In this document: in pieces, positions 1 to 7,169 of the stretch
How positions within the stretch are numbered: the stretch's first letter is position 1
Layout of the letters: each line of letters opens with the position of its first letter
Assembly (NCBI GenBank): GCA_027055005.1
Contig: JALUNR010000053.1
Span: 1-13,432 of the forward strand
Length of the DNA: 13,432 bases
Origin: Campylobacterales bacterium
GTDB taxonomy: Bacteria > Campylobacterota > Campylobacteria > Campylobacterales > QNZT01
Reading direction: 5' to 3'
Position numbers and translations under genes: made by a program
Notes under the pieces: model-generated
Seen by the model: the letters and a program-made list of their open reading frames with translations, nothing else
Told to the model about the DNA's origin: nothing
Database searches by the model: none

Positions 1-779
1 ACATGAGCTCCGATTATCCACTCTAGTCCTCTTTCTGCATATAAACTTTCAGCAAAGATTTTACTAGAACTTGCATATCCACCCATACCTACATGAATAC
101 CACCCATACCAAAATCACCTAAGAATGATTCATTTGATATCCAAGTAAGTTTAGCTTTATCTCTTACACCCTCTTCTTTTAATATATGTTCAATGTTAAA
201 AATATACTCAAATGCAGCACCTTGACAAGTACACATACCATGACCTGTTCCTATCAAGAACTTAAGTTTTTCACCTTTTTTCATTCTCTCTATACAAGCT
301 TTTAACTCATGAGATGCATGGATAGCATGATCAGCTGTACAAACTGAAACTGTGTGGTCACCTAAATGACCAGAACCATTTCCAAGTCCTGGAGTTGCAT
401 CAAAGTTTAGTTTTGGTCCAGTAGCATTTATAAGATAATCATAAGTTATCTCTTCGCTCTCTCCCTCTTTACCTTGACCTGTGTATTCAACTGTAACAAA
501 AGGTTTATCTTCACCCTCTTTCCCTTCTGGATGAATAGATATAGCTTTTGCTTGTCTATAATCAACATTTCCTTTTTCATAAACAGGAGCTAAGTCAAAA
601 GTAACTTCTTCTTTGCTCATCTCTCCAACACCAACCCATATATTTGAAGGAATCCAGTTCCATTTACTATTTGGTGTTACAACAACTACTTCATGTTCAC
701 TTCCTTTTAGCCACTTTCCTAAAAAAGTTGCTGCAGTGTGTCCTGAAACACCACCACCTAAAACGACTACTCTTGCCAT
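1..779 (-). CDS. Sulfide:quinone oxidoreductase-like FAD flavoprotein (3' end outside window)
   Basis: The first 259 codons of a two-dinucleotide-domain FAD oxidoreductase are visible; the end lies beyond the left edge. The N-terminus MARVVVLGGGVSGH holds the Rossmann glycine motif G8-G-G-V-S-G13. A second glycine-rich motif (FLIGTGHGMC) is followed by C183-T-C185-Q-G-A-A-F-E, which resembles the C-x-G-A-P/A-x-E segment carrying the first redox cysteine of sulfide:quinone oxidoreductases and FccB flavocytochrome c. A further cysteine, C147, sits in SVCTADH, where the family often has a conserved cysteine. The expected C-terminal redox cysteine would be outside the window. No signal peptide is seen, as expected for Sqr, which associates peripherally with the membrane. 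The role would be sulfide (or other reduced sulfur) oxidation coupled to quinone reduction, which suits the nearby petABC. ATG is preceded by AAAGGAG. A generic NAD(P)/FAD oxidoreductase is the main alternative; I cannot assign the Sqr type. Confidence 0.72.
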   Translation of the reverse strand, partial: MARVVVLGGGVSGHTAATFLGKWLKGSEHEVVVVTPNSKWNWIPSNIWVGVGEMSKEEVTFDLAPVYEKGNVDYRQAKAISIHPEGKEGEDKPFVTVEYTGQGKEGESEEITYDYLINATGPKLNFDATPGLGNGSGHLGDHTVSVCTADHAIHASHELKACIERMKKGEKLKFLIGTGHGMCTCQGAAFEYIFNIEHILKEEGVRDKAKLTWISNESFLGDFGMGGIHVGMGGYASSSKIFAESLYAERGLEWIIGAH

Positions 780-810
780 CGGCTCTCCTTTAATTAAAAT
801 TTACTTTACT

Positions 811-831
811 AGTTATATAACTTCAAGTTAT
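811..831. promoter_or_regulatory. Overlapping palindromes at the sqr-like promoter, candidate operator
   Basis: Two inverted repeats share sequence here: AGTTATATAACT (811-822, perfect 12-bp palindrome) and ATAACTT-C-AAGTTAT (817-831, 7+1+7). The result is three AGTTAT/ATAACT half-sites in 21 bp, covering the predicted transcription start and abutting the -10 box at 833-838. That placement is typical of a repressor operator. The regulator is not in the window. In AT-rich DNA short palindromes arise by chance, so the assignment is tentative. Confidence 0.35.
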
Positions 832-832
832 G

Positions 833-838
833 ATTATA
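833..838 (-). promoter_or_regulatory. -10 box of the sqr-like gene promoter
   Basis: On the minus strand this reads TATAAT, about 54 bases before the ATG, so transcription would begin near 826. No convincing -35 is present, which is normal for Campylobacterota sigma-70 promoters. A palindromic element starts exactly where transcription should begin (see 811-831). Confidence 0.5.
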
Positions 839-865
839 CACTATCAAAGTTTAAAGTTTTATTAG

Positions 866-888
866 AAAAACTTATTTTTTGTAAGTTT
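866..888 (-). terminator. Weak intrinsic terminator after nadD-rsfS
   Basis: Read on the minus strand, AAACTTA (888-882) pairs with TAAGTTT (874-868) across a seven-base loop, and T residues continue to 866. It lies about 27 bases past the stop of the nadD-rsfS frame and upstream of the sqr-like promoter. The stem is AT-only apart from one G-C pair, so it would be weak. Confidence 0.35.
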
Positions 889-914
889 GGTATATTATAA
901 TCTTGGCTTATGAT

Positions 915-1226
915 TTAGTTTTCTCTTTGTGATAAAAACTCTTCTAAATTATACTTTGCTCTATAATCACTACTCATAAGATGTATAAGCATATCTCCCA
1001 AATCTAGTACAGTCCAATCTTCACTTTGCTCTATATTGATATTTTTTTCTCCAAGCTCTTTTAAAAGAGGTTTTAAATAATCAGCCAAAGCAAATCCATG
1101 CTTATCACTTAAAGTTGTAGCAATAATAACATCATCTACAAAGTAATCACTCCCTCTCATGTCAAAAACTTGTATATTTTCAGCTTTCTTTTCATCTAGT
1201 AGTTCTACTATCTTTTCTACTATCAT
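915..1226 (-). CDS. rsfS: RsfS from an internal start within the nadD frame
   Basis: Inside the fused frame, AAGGAG (1236-1231) stands four bases before an ATG (1226-1224) that begins MIVEKIVELL, the normal N-terminus of a free RsfS; the product would be 103 residues, the usual length of the family. The Shine-Dalgarno bases are at the same time codons for the Leu-Arg-Arg that end the NadD signature. This makes independent translation of RsfS plausible alongside, or instead of, a read-through NadD-RsfS chain. The spacing of four bases is somewhat short but workable. That free RsfS is made is inference from the site; the domain identity is well supported. Confidence 0.55.
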   Translation of the reverse strand: MIVEKIVELLDEKKAENIQVFDMRGSDYFVDDVIIATTLSDKHGFALADYLKPLLKELGEKNINIEQSEDWTVLDLGDMLIHLMSSDYRAKYNLEEFLSQREN

Positions 1227-1697
1227 TTTTCTCCTTAGTGTTGTCGAACTTATATCGACATTTATATCTAGTACTTTATAATTTATTGGTACTTTTATAC
1301 CATCTCTCTTAGCTATAACAAACTCAACCAATCTTTTAAGTTCATTAATATTATACCATTTATATAGAGATATTAAATTATCAGCACCTATTATTAAATA
1401 TATTTTATCTAAATCATACTTATTTAAGAGATATTTTATGCTTTCAAAGGTCGTAACTTTTCTTTTTTGATTTATCTCAAAATCCAATACTTCTACTTTT
1501 TTTAAATCTTTTAAAGCTTCTTTTACTTTTGTAAATCTTACTTCTTCGTTTAACATAAAACTACTTTTAAAAGGATTTAAGTAAGTTGGTATTACAAATA
1601 GTTTATCTATATTCAAAGTTTTTAAAGCTTCTCTTATCACTTGCAAATGACCTTCATGGAATGGGTCAAAACTACCACCAAATACTGCTACTTTCAT
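915..1697 (-). CDS. nadD: NadD-RsfS fusion: nicotinate-nucleotide adenylyltransferase + ribosome silencing factor
   Basis: One 260-codon frame encodes two proteins normally separate. Residues 1-155 are NadD, which adenylates nicotinate mononucleotide to deamido-NAD in NAD synthesis: GGSFDPFHEGH (7-17) with the nucleotidyltransferase H14-x-G-H17 motif, IGADNL in the middle, and ISSTTLR (149-155), the ATP-contacting signature. Residues 158-260 are RsfS (Iojap/YbeB), which binds ribosomal protein L14 and blocks subunit joining when nutrients are scarce: DYFVDDVIIATT, then DWTVLDLGDMLIHLM and a C-terminal R-x-K-Y-N-L-E. Stand-alone epsilon NadD continues about 25 residues past ISSTxxR; that tail is absent, so the domains abut. 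I chose ATG at 1697 (MKVAVFGG, matching the family) over an in-frame GTG at 1706. Divergent from gap. Whether both domains are made as one chain is uncertain because RsfS also has its own start. Confidence 0.85.
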   Translation of the reverse strand: MKVAVFGGSFDPFHEGHLQVIREALKTLNIDKLFVIPTYLNPFKSSFMLNEEVRFTKVKEALKDLKKVEVLDFEINQKRKVTTFESIKYLLNKYDLDKIYLIIGADNLISLYKWYNINELKRLVEFVIAKRDGIKVPINYKVLDINVDISSTTLRRKMIVEKIVELLDEKKAENIQVFDMRGSDYFVDDVIIATTLSDKHGFALADYLKPLLKELGEKNINIEQSEDWTVLDLGDMLIHLMSSDYRAKYNLEEFLSQREN

Positions 1698-1719
1698 TTT
1701 TCTCACTTTTAGCTATTTT

Positions 1720-1728
1720 TGTTATAAT
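1720..1728 (+). promoter_or_regulatory. Extended -10 promoter of gap-pgk-tpiA-mnmG, overlapping a divergent nadD promoter
   Basis: A T-tract followed by TG-T-TATAAT gives a perfect extended -10 (TG 1720-1721, hexamer 1723-1728), with transcription expected near 1735 and a leader of about 23 bases before the gap ATG. The core GTTATAATAC reads GTATTATAAC on the other strand, so TATTAT (1730-1725) or a shifted hexamer could serve nadD-rsfS, whose ATG lies about 28 bases away. The two polymerases would then compete for the same bases. The plus-strand call is firm; the minus-strand one is tentative. Confidence 0.65.
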
Positions 1729-1757
1729 ACTTAAATTTTTATAAAGTGAGGGTAATA

Positions 1758-2762
1758 ATGTCTAAAGTTAAAGTTGCGATAACTGGATTTGGTAGAATAG
1801 GTAGATGTGCCACAAGATTGATAGCTAATATGAATGATGTAGAGTTAGTAGCTGTAAATGATACAACTGATAGAGAAATGACAAAGTATCTTTTAAAGTA
1901 TGATAGTGTGCATGGAACATTTGACAAAGATGTAGAGATACTTGAAGATGACTATATGCAGATAGGCGATATGAAAGTTAAGTTTTTAAATAACAGAGAT
2001 CCAAAGAACTTAGACTTTGCTAAGTATGGAGCTGATGTTTTACTAGAGTGTACAGGTGTGTTTTATACTCAGGAAAAATCACAAGTTTATCTTGATAAAG
2101 GAATCAAAAAAGTTATATTTTCAGCACCTGCGAAAGATAAAGAGACTGCAACTTTTGTGATGGGAGTAAATGAAGAGAGTTACAAAGGGGAGAGTATCAT
2201 CTCAAATGCTAGCTGTACTACAAACTGTTTAGCTCCGGTTGTAAAAGTACTTGATGATTCCTTTGGGATTGAGCAAGGACTTGTAACTACTATCCACTCA
2301 TATACAAATGACCAAAATATCCTGGATGTAAAACATAAAAAAGACCCTCGTCGTGCAAGAGCAGCTGCAGTAAATATGATACCAACTACAACAGGAGCTG
2401 CTAAAGCTATCGGACTTGTTATGCCTCACTTGCAAGGCAAATTAAACGGACAATCAGTAAGAGTTCCAACTCCTAATGTTTCTATGATTGATCTAAATGT
2501 TATAGTCAAGAAAGAGACAACTAAAGAAGAAGTAAATAATGCTTTTAAAAAAGCTCAAATCTCTATGCCCAATATAATCTTAGTTGATGAAGACAAAAGA
2601 GTATCTTCTGATTTTGTAGGATGTGAAATAAGCTCTATTGTTGCTAGTGATTTAACACAAGTACTTGGTGGAAATATGGTAAAAGTTATGGCTTGGTATG
2701 ATAATGAATGGGGATACTCAAAAAGACTTATAGATTTAGCAAAATATGTAGCTAACAAATAG
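1758..2762 (+). CDS. gap: Glyceraldehyde-3-phosphate dehydrogenase
   Basis: Cytoplasmic enzyme interconverting glyceraldehyde-3-phosphate and 1,3-bisphosphoglycerate with NAD and phosphate. At 334 residues it is full length. The Rossmann motif GFGRIGR is at 10-16, followed by D35 at the end of the second strand, which favours NAD over NADP. The catalytic cysteine C153 lies in SNASCTTNC and the base H180 in TTIHSYTND; the C-terminal WYDNEWGYS motif is intact. I chose ATG at 1758 (MSKVKVAITG) with GAGG upstream; a GTG at 1746 in frame would add four residues but lies within the ribosome binding region. First gene of a four-gene plus-strand run, eight bases ahead of pgk. In an autotroph using the reductive TCA cycle it would work mainly in the gluconeogenic direction; that direction is inference. 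Confidence 0.96.
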   Translation: MSKVKVAITGFGRIGRCATRLIANMNDVELVAVNDTTDREMTKYLLKYDSVHGTFDKDVEILEDDYMQIGDMKVKFLNNRDPKNLDFAKYGADVLLECTGVFYTQEKSQVYLDKGIKKVIFSAPAKDKETATFVMGVNEESYKGESIISNASCTTNCLAPVVKVLDDSFGIEQGLVTTIHSYTNDQNILDVKHKKDPRRARAAAVNMIPTTTGAAKAIGLVMPHLQGKLNGQSVRVPTPNVSMIDLNVIVKKETTKEEVNNAFKKAQISMPNIILVDEDKRVSSDFVGCEISSIVASDLTQVLGGNMVKVMAWYDNEWGYSKRLIDLAKYVANK

Positions 2763-2770
2763 GAGAAAAG

Positions 2771-3991
2771 ATGGAACTACTTTCTATAAAAGATTTGGAT
2801 ATACAAAAAGGTGATAGAGTTTTTATAAGATGTGATTTTAATGTGCCTATTGATGAAGATGGTGTTATCACTGATGATAGGAGGATAAGAGCAGCACTTG
2901 CTACTATCAGATATTGTCTTGGTAAAAATGCAAAAGTTATCCTTGCTAGTCACTTTGAAAGACCAACTGCTGGAAAGTTTGATGAAAAGTTTTCTTTAAA
3001 AGTTATCACAAAAAGACTTAGTGAACTTTTGAAAAAAGAGATAGTTATGCCTAAAAACTTTATGCTTGATGATGAAGCTATAGAGCTATCTAAAAACTTA
3101 GAGTATGATCAAGTTATGCTTTTGGAAAACCTTAGATTTAATGAGGGCGAAACAAAAAATGATTCAGATTTTGCTAAAAAGCTTTCAGAACTTGCAGAGT
3201 TTTATATAAATGACGCTTTTGGTGCAAGTCATAGAAAACATGCTTCTATTCATGCTATGACTACTTTTTTCGACAGTGAACACAAAGCTGCTGGATTTTT
3301 ACTTAAAAAAGAGGTTACATTTTTTGATAAAATGGTAAAAACTCCTACTCGTCCATTTGTAGCTATTATAGGTGGTAGTAAAGTTAGTGGAAAATTAGAA
3401 GCAATACTAAATCTTGTTGAAAAAGTTGATAAATTTATTATTGGTGGTGGTATGGCATTTACTTTCTTAAAAGCTTTAGGATATGAAGTAGGAAACTCTT
3501 TGGTGGAGGAAGACTTGATAGAAGATGCTAAAAAGATTATGAAAAAAGCAAAAAAAAGAGGTGTAAAATTTTATCTTCCTGTTGATATAGTAGTTGCTGA
3601 TAAGTTCGATGCAAATGCAGTAAGTAAATATCTTCCAATACAAGAAATACCTACTGATTGGATGGGACTTGATGTTGGACCAGCTACTAACAGACTATTT
3701 CGAGAAGCTATAAATGATGCTCAAACTATACTTTGGAATGGTCCTATGGGAGTTTATGAAATGGATAAGTTTAGCAAAGGAAGTTTCATGATGAGCCACT
3801 ATGTAGCTGATAGTCATGCTACTACTATTATAGGTGGTGGTGATACTGGAGATGTAGTAAGTAGAACGGGGGATATAGAAGAAATGACATTTATTTCAAC
3901 TGGTGGTGGAGCTAGTTTGGAACTGCTTGAGGGGAAAATACTTCCGGGTGTTGAAGCTGTTTCAGTAAGCAAAAGTGGTGCAACTTTATGA
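2771..3991 (+). CDS. pgk: Phosphoglycerate kinase
   Basis: Cytoplasmic 3-phosphoglycerate/1,3-bisphosphoglycerate phosphotransferase, the step next to Gap. Length 406 residues fits the bacterial family. The N-terminal substrate segment RCDFNVP and the following DDRRIRAAL are present; the hinge and nucleotide side show GGSKVSGK (201-208), WNGPMGVYE, and the C-terminal GGGDTGDVV (355-363). The last is the family's usual glycine-rich phosphate loop with G-D-V-V in place of the common V-A-A. AGGAGA stands just before the ATG, within the eight-base gap after the gap stop. The stop codon overlaps the tpiA start as ATGA, so translation of tpiA is probably coupled to it. Confidence 0.96.
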   Translation: MELLSIKDLDIQKGDRVFIRCDFNVPIDEDGVITDDRRIRAALATIRYCLGKNAKVILASHFERPTAGKFDEKFSLKVITKRLSELLKKEIVMPKNFMLDDEAIELSKNLEYDQVMLLENLRFNEGETKNDSDFAKKLSELAEFYINDAFGASHRKHASIHAMTTFFDSEHKAAGFLLKKEVTFFDKMVKTPTRPFVAIIGGSKVSGKLEAILNLVEKVDKFIIGGGMAFTFLKALGYEVGNSLVEEDLIEDAKKIMKKAKKRGVKFYLPVDIVVADKFDANAVSKYLPIQEIPTDWMGLDVGPATNRLFREAINDAQTILWNGPMGVYEMDKFSKGSFMMSHYVADSHATTIIGGGDTGDVVSRTGDIEEMTFISTGGGASLELLEGKILPGVEAVSVSKSGATL

Positions 3992-4695
3992 TTATAGCAA
4001 GTAATTTCAAAACTAACCACACAAGAGAGAGTGCAAAAGAGTATCTTGTAAAACTAAATCACTTTGTAAAAGAAAATAGCATAAAAGAGGATATTTTAAT
4101 TTTTCCTCCTTCTACTGCTCTTGATAATTATAAGTTAGAAAATACAATTAAGATAGGTGTACAAAATGCTTACCCTACGGATAAAGGTTCATTTACAGGT
4201 GAAGTTGGCTTTACTCAAATAGATGAATTTGATATAAAAACTATACTTGTAGGACATAGTGAGAGAAGACATATATTGAAAGAGAGTGATGAACTAATAG
4301 TAAAAAAATATAATTTTTATAAAGACAAATGCTATAAGATAGTTTATTGCATCGGAGAACCAAAAGAGGTTAGAAATGAGGGCTTGGAAAAAGTTTTAGA
4401 GTACAACTTTTCTCAACTTGATGGGATAGATCTCTCTTACGAAAATTTAATAGTTGCTTATGAGCCAGTTTGGGCGATAGGAACTGGTGTTAGTGCTACA
4501 AAGGAAGATATAGAAGAAACTTTATCAGCTCTTAGAAAAAGTATAAAAGCTCCTCTTCTTTATGGTGGAAGTGTAAAAGTAGATAATTTGAAAGAGATTT
4601 TAGAGATAGAAGACTGTGATGGTGTACTAGTTGGAACTGCTAGTTGGGAAGTAGAAAATTTTAAAGAGATGGTAAAAATTGCTCATGAATTATGA
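3988..4695 (+). CDS. tpiA: Triosephosphate isomerase
   Basis: Interconverts dihydroxyacetone phosphate and glyceraldehyde-3-phosphate in the cytoplasm. The catalytic set is complete: N6-F-K8-T-N10 (the family's N-x-K loop), H90 in VGHSERR, and E159 in AYEPVWAIGTG, followed by the phosphate-binding LLYGGSV segment. At 235 residues it is shorter than the roughly 250 of most bacterial enzymes, as is usual in Campylobacterota. The start overlaps the pgk stop by four bases (ATGA) and has no strong Shine-Dalgarno, which suggests translational coupling. Its 3' end overlaps mnmG by 11 bases. Confidence 0.95.
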   Translation: MIIASNFKTNHTRESAKEYLVKLNHFVKENSIKEDILIFPPSTALDNYKLENTIKIGVQNAYPTDKGSFTGEVGFTQIDEFDIKTILVGHSERRHILKESDELIVKKYNFYKDKCYKIVYCIGEPKEVRNEGLEKVLEYNFSQLDGIDLSYENLIVAYEPVWAIGTGVSATKEDIEETLSALRKSIKAPLLYGGSVKVDNLKEILEIEDCDGVLVGTASWEVENFKEMVKIAHEL

Positions 4696-6571
4696 TGTTA
4701 TAGTTGTAGGTGGTGGTCATGCTGGTATAGAAGCTGCTCTTGCTAGTGCTAGAATGGGTAAAAAAACTCTTTTGCTAACTATATTGGTTGAACAAATAGG
4801 AGCTGCTAGTTGCAATCCTGCAATAGGTGGACTTGCAAAAGGACATCTTGTAAAAGAGATTGATGCTCTCGGCGGGGAAATGGGAGTTTGCACTGATAAA
4901 ACTGGTATTCAGTATAGAATACTAAACTCTTCAAAAGGTCCAGCAGTAAGAGGAAGTAGAGCCCAAATAGATATGGATAGATATAGAATCTATATGAGAA
5001 ATACTTGTATAAATACTCCAAATCTTGATATAAAACAAGAAATAGCGGATGAAATCATAGTCGAAGAGGAAGAGGTAAAAGCAGTAAAAACTCACCTTGG
5101 AAATATTTATAAGTGTAAAAAAGCAATAATAACAACTGGAACTTTTCTTAAAGGATTGATTCATATAGGTAGCTTTAAACAAGAAGCGGGAAGAGTTGGA
5201 GAGTTTGCATCGAATTCTCTTAGTGATAGTTTAAAATCATTGGGTTTAGAACTTGGGAGATTAAAAACTGGAACTTGTGCAAGACTTGATGCAAATAGTA
5301 TAGATTTTTCAGTGATGGAAGAGCAAGGCGGAGATGAAAATCCTAAACCATTTTCTTTTAGAACTGATAAAGAGAGTTTTAATCCTACTCAACTACCCTG
5401 TTTTATAACTTATACAAACGAAAATACTCACAATATCATAGAAAGTAACTTTTTTCAAGCACCACTTTTTACTGGTCAGATAGAAGGAGTAGGTCCTAGA
5501 TATTGTCCTAGTATAGAAGATAAGGTAAATAGATTTCGTGAAAAAAACAGACATCATCTTTTTATTGAGCCTCAAACTTTGGAGGCAACAGAGTATTATA
5601 TAAATGGACTTACAACATCCCTGCCACCTAAAGTACAAGAGGAAATGATTCACTCTATAAAAGGTCTTGAAAATGCCAAGATAGTAAGATATGGATATGC
5701 AATAGAATATGATTATGTAAATCCCACTGAATTAACTCATACACTAGAAACCAAAAAAGTAAAAGGGCTTTATTGTGCAGGACAAATAAATGGAACTACT
5801 GGTTATGAAGAAGCAGCAGCTCAAGGCCTAATGGCTAGTATAAATGCTGTGTTAGCCATAGATGAAAAAGAACCCTTGATACTAAGAAGAGATGAGTCAT
5901 ATATAGGAGTTTTGATAGATGATTTGGTTACAAAAGGGACAAAAGAACCTTATCGTATGTTTACTAGTCGTGCTGAGTTTAGACTACTTTTGAGAGAAGA
6001 TAATGCGGATCTTAGACTTAGTCATTATGGGTATGAAATAGGATTATTGGGTAAAAGAGAGGTCGATGCAATACAAAGGAAAAGAGAAAATATAAAAGAA
6101 GTTCTAAATCATCTTGAAAACACTTTTATAACTCCATCAAATGAAAATGAAAAGCTTCTAGCTTCTATTGGTGAAGAAAATGTAAGTGATAAAGTTATAT
6201 TAAAAAGAGTAGTTGGTAGAAAAAGTTTTGATATTGAAAAATTTGATAAACTTTTACCAAAATATAAATCTCTATCTATAAATACAAAAGAACAGATTTT
6301 AATAGAATCAAAATATGATGCTTATATAAAAAAACAACAATCTCAAATAGATAGGATGAAAAATCTTTTAAATAAAAAAATACCTAAAAATTTTGATTTT
6401 AGCAAAGTTGCTGGATTAAGTAATGAGATAATAGAAAAGCTCACAAAATTTAATCCACCAAATCTTCAAGCTGCTTCACAGATAAGTGGAGTAACTCCTG
6501 CTGCTATTGATATACTTCATATTTATATTAAAATTAGTCAAAAAAATAATCAAATGTTAACAAATAATTAA
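4685..6571 (+). CDS. mnmG: tRNA uridine-5-carboxymethylaminomethyl modification enzyme MnmG
   Basis: FAD protein (old name GidA) that with MnmE modifies the wobble uridine of several tRNAs to cmnm5U; cytoplasmic. The FAD Rossmann motif G9-G-G-H-A-G14 follows MNYDVIVV. The conserved cysteines are at C43 (SCNPAIGG) and C274 (PRYCPSIED), and the signatures GRLKTGT, QLPCFITYTN, TSRAEFRLLLREDNAD and the C-terminal SGVTPAAIDIL are all there. The length of 628 residues is normal. I prefer ATG at 4685 to the in-frame TTG at 4679 because MNYDVIVVGGG aligns with the family start. It overlaps tpiA by 11 bases and so belongs to the same transcript. Its MnmE partner is not in the window. It probably ends the operon: the next 78 bases carry a new promoter. 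Confidence 0.95.
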   Translation: MNYDVIVVGGGHAGIEAALASARMGKKTLLLTILVEQIGAASCNPAIGGLAKGHLVKEIDALGGEMGVCTDKTGIQYRILNSSKGPAVRGSRAQIDMDRYRIYMRNTCINTPNLDIKQEIADEIIVEEEEVKAVKTHLGNIYKCKKAIITTGTFLKGLIHIGSFKQEAGRVGEFASNSLSDSLKSLGLELGRLKTGTCARLDANSIDFSVMEEQGGDENPKPFSFRTDKESFNPTQLPCFITYTNENTHNIIESNFFQAPLFTGQIEGVGPRYCPSIEDKVNRFREKNRHHLFIEPQTLEATEYYINGLTTSLPPKVQEEMIHSIKGLENAKIVRYGYAIEYDYVNPTELTHTLETKKVKGLYCAGQINGTTGYEEAAAQGLMASINAVLAIDEKEPLILRRDESYIGVLIDDLVTKGTKEPYRMFTSRAEFRLLLREDNADLRLSHYGYEIGLLGKREVDAIQRKRENIKEVLNHLENTFITPSNENEKLLASIGEENVSDKVILKRVVGRKSFDIEKFDKLLPKYKSLSINTKEQILIESKYDAYIKKQQSQIDRMKNLLNKKIPKNFDFSKVAGLSNEIIEKLTKFNPPNLQAASQISGVTPAAIDILHIYIKISQKNNQMLTNN

Positions 6572-6608
6572 TTTTTTACTTTAAATAAAGATTAATTTAA
6601 TTACAAAG

Positions 6609-6617
6609 TGCTAAAAT
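6609..6617 (+). promoter_or_regulatory. Extended -10 promoter of petABC
   Basis: TG-C-TAAAAT, with the TG at 6609-6610 and the hexamer at 6612-6617, downstream of an AT-rich stretch. Transcription would start near 6624, leaving a leader of about 26 bases that holds AAAAGGAG before the petA ATG. No good terminator for mnmG is seen between 6572 and 6608, so some read-through into petABC is possible. Confidence 0.6.
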
Positions 6618-6649
6618 GGATTGTTTAAAAATTTTAAAAAGGAGTCCTT

Positions 6650-7159
6650 ATGGCAGTAGGAAAAGAGAGAAGAGACTTTCTAGGTTTAGCTCTAGGTGGT
6701 TTTACCGCTTTAGGTGGTGTAGCTGTTCTTGGTGCAGCTAAAAGAACTTGGGATCCACTTCCAAGTGTAAAAGCTGCTGGTTTTTCAGAGATAGATTTAT
6801 CAAATATACCTGAAAATCAGTTAATTACAGAAAAATGGAGAGGTAAACCTATCTTTGTTTTGAAAAAAACTAAAGATATGAAAAAAGATGATAGAGATAT
6901 CATGGTAGGTGGAAATAGATTTTTCATAGCTATTGGTTTATGTACTCATCTTGGTTGCATCCCATCATACTTTCCAGATAAACTAAAGTTTATTTGTGCT
7001 TGTCATGGTGGACAGTTTGATACAGCAGGAAGAGTTTTAAAATCACCTCCTCCAATACCACTTCACATACCACCATTTACGGTAAAAGGAACTAAAGTTG
7101 TACTTGGTGAGGCAGGACCTGAGTTTAAAAAGATGAAAGCCGCTGGCTTAACAGTGTAA
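6650..7159 (+). CDS. petA: Cytochrome bc complex Rieske iron-sulfur subunit
   Basis: High-potential [2Fe-2S] subunit of the quinol:cytochrome c oxidoreductase, anchored in the inner membrane with its cluster in the periplasm. The N-terminus has a twin-arginine signal (R7-R8-D-F-L-G) followed by a hydrophobic helix to about residue 28, which probably stays as the anchor. Cluster ligands are C98 and H100 in CTHLGC and C116 and H119 in CACHGG; C103 and C118 would form the family's disulfide. The second motif has Ala where C-P-C-H is common. The S-P-P-P-I-P-L-H loop after the cluster is the usual proline loop. The length of 169 residues is normal. First gene of petABC, ten bases ahead of petB. 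Confidence 0.94.
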   Translation: MAVGKERRDFLGLALGGFTALGGVAVLGAAKRTWDPLPSVKAAGFSEIDLSNIPENQLITEKWRGKPIFVLKKTKDMKKDDRDIMVGGNRFFIAIGLCTHLGCIPSYFPDKLKFICACHGGQFDTAGRVLKSPPPIPLHIPPFTVKGTKVVLGEAGPEFKKMKAAGLTV

Positions 7160-7169
7160 AGGAGGACAA

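Noticed and set aside
613..900. Plus-strand frame of 95 codons
   Set aside because: Mostly antisense to the sqr-like gene; no ribosome binding site and no recognisable protein features.
1200..1260. Fusion of nadD and rsfS explained by a sequencing frameshift
   Set aside because: Both domains lie in the same frame with intact motifs up to the junction and no homopolymer error is needed to join them, although the A-run just before the RsfS ATG means confirmation is worthwhile.
1739..1927. Minus-strand frame opposite the start of gap
   Set aside because: Antisense shadow of a strongly conserved gene.
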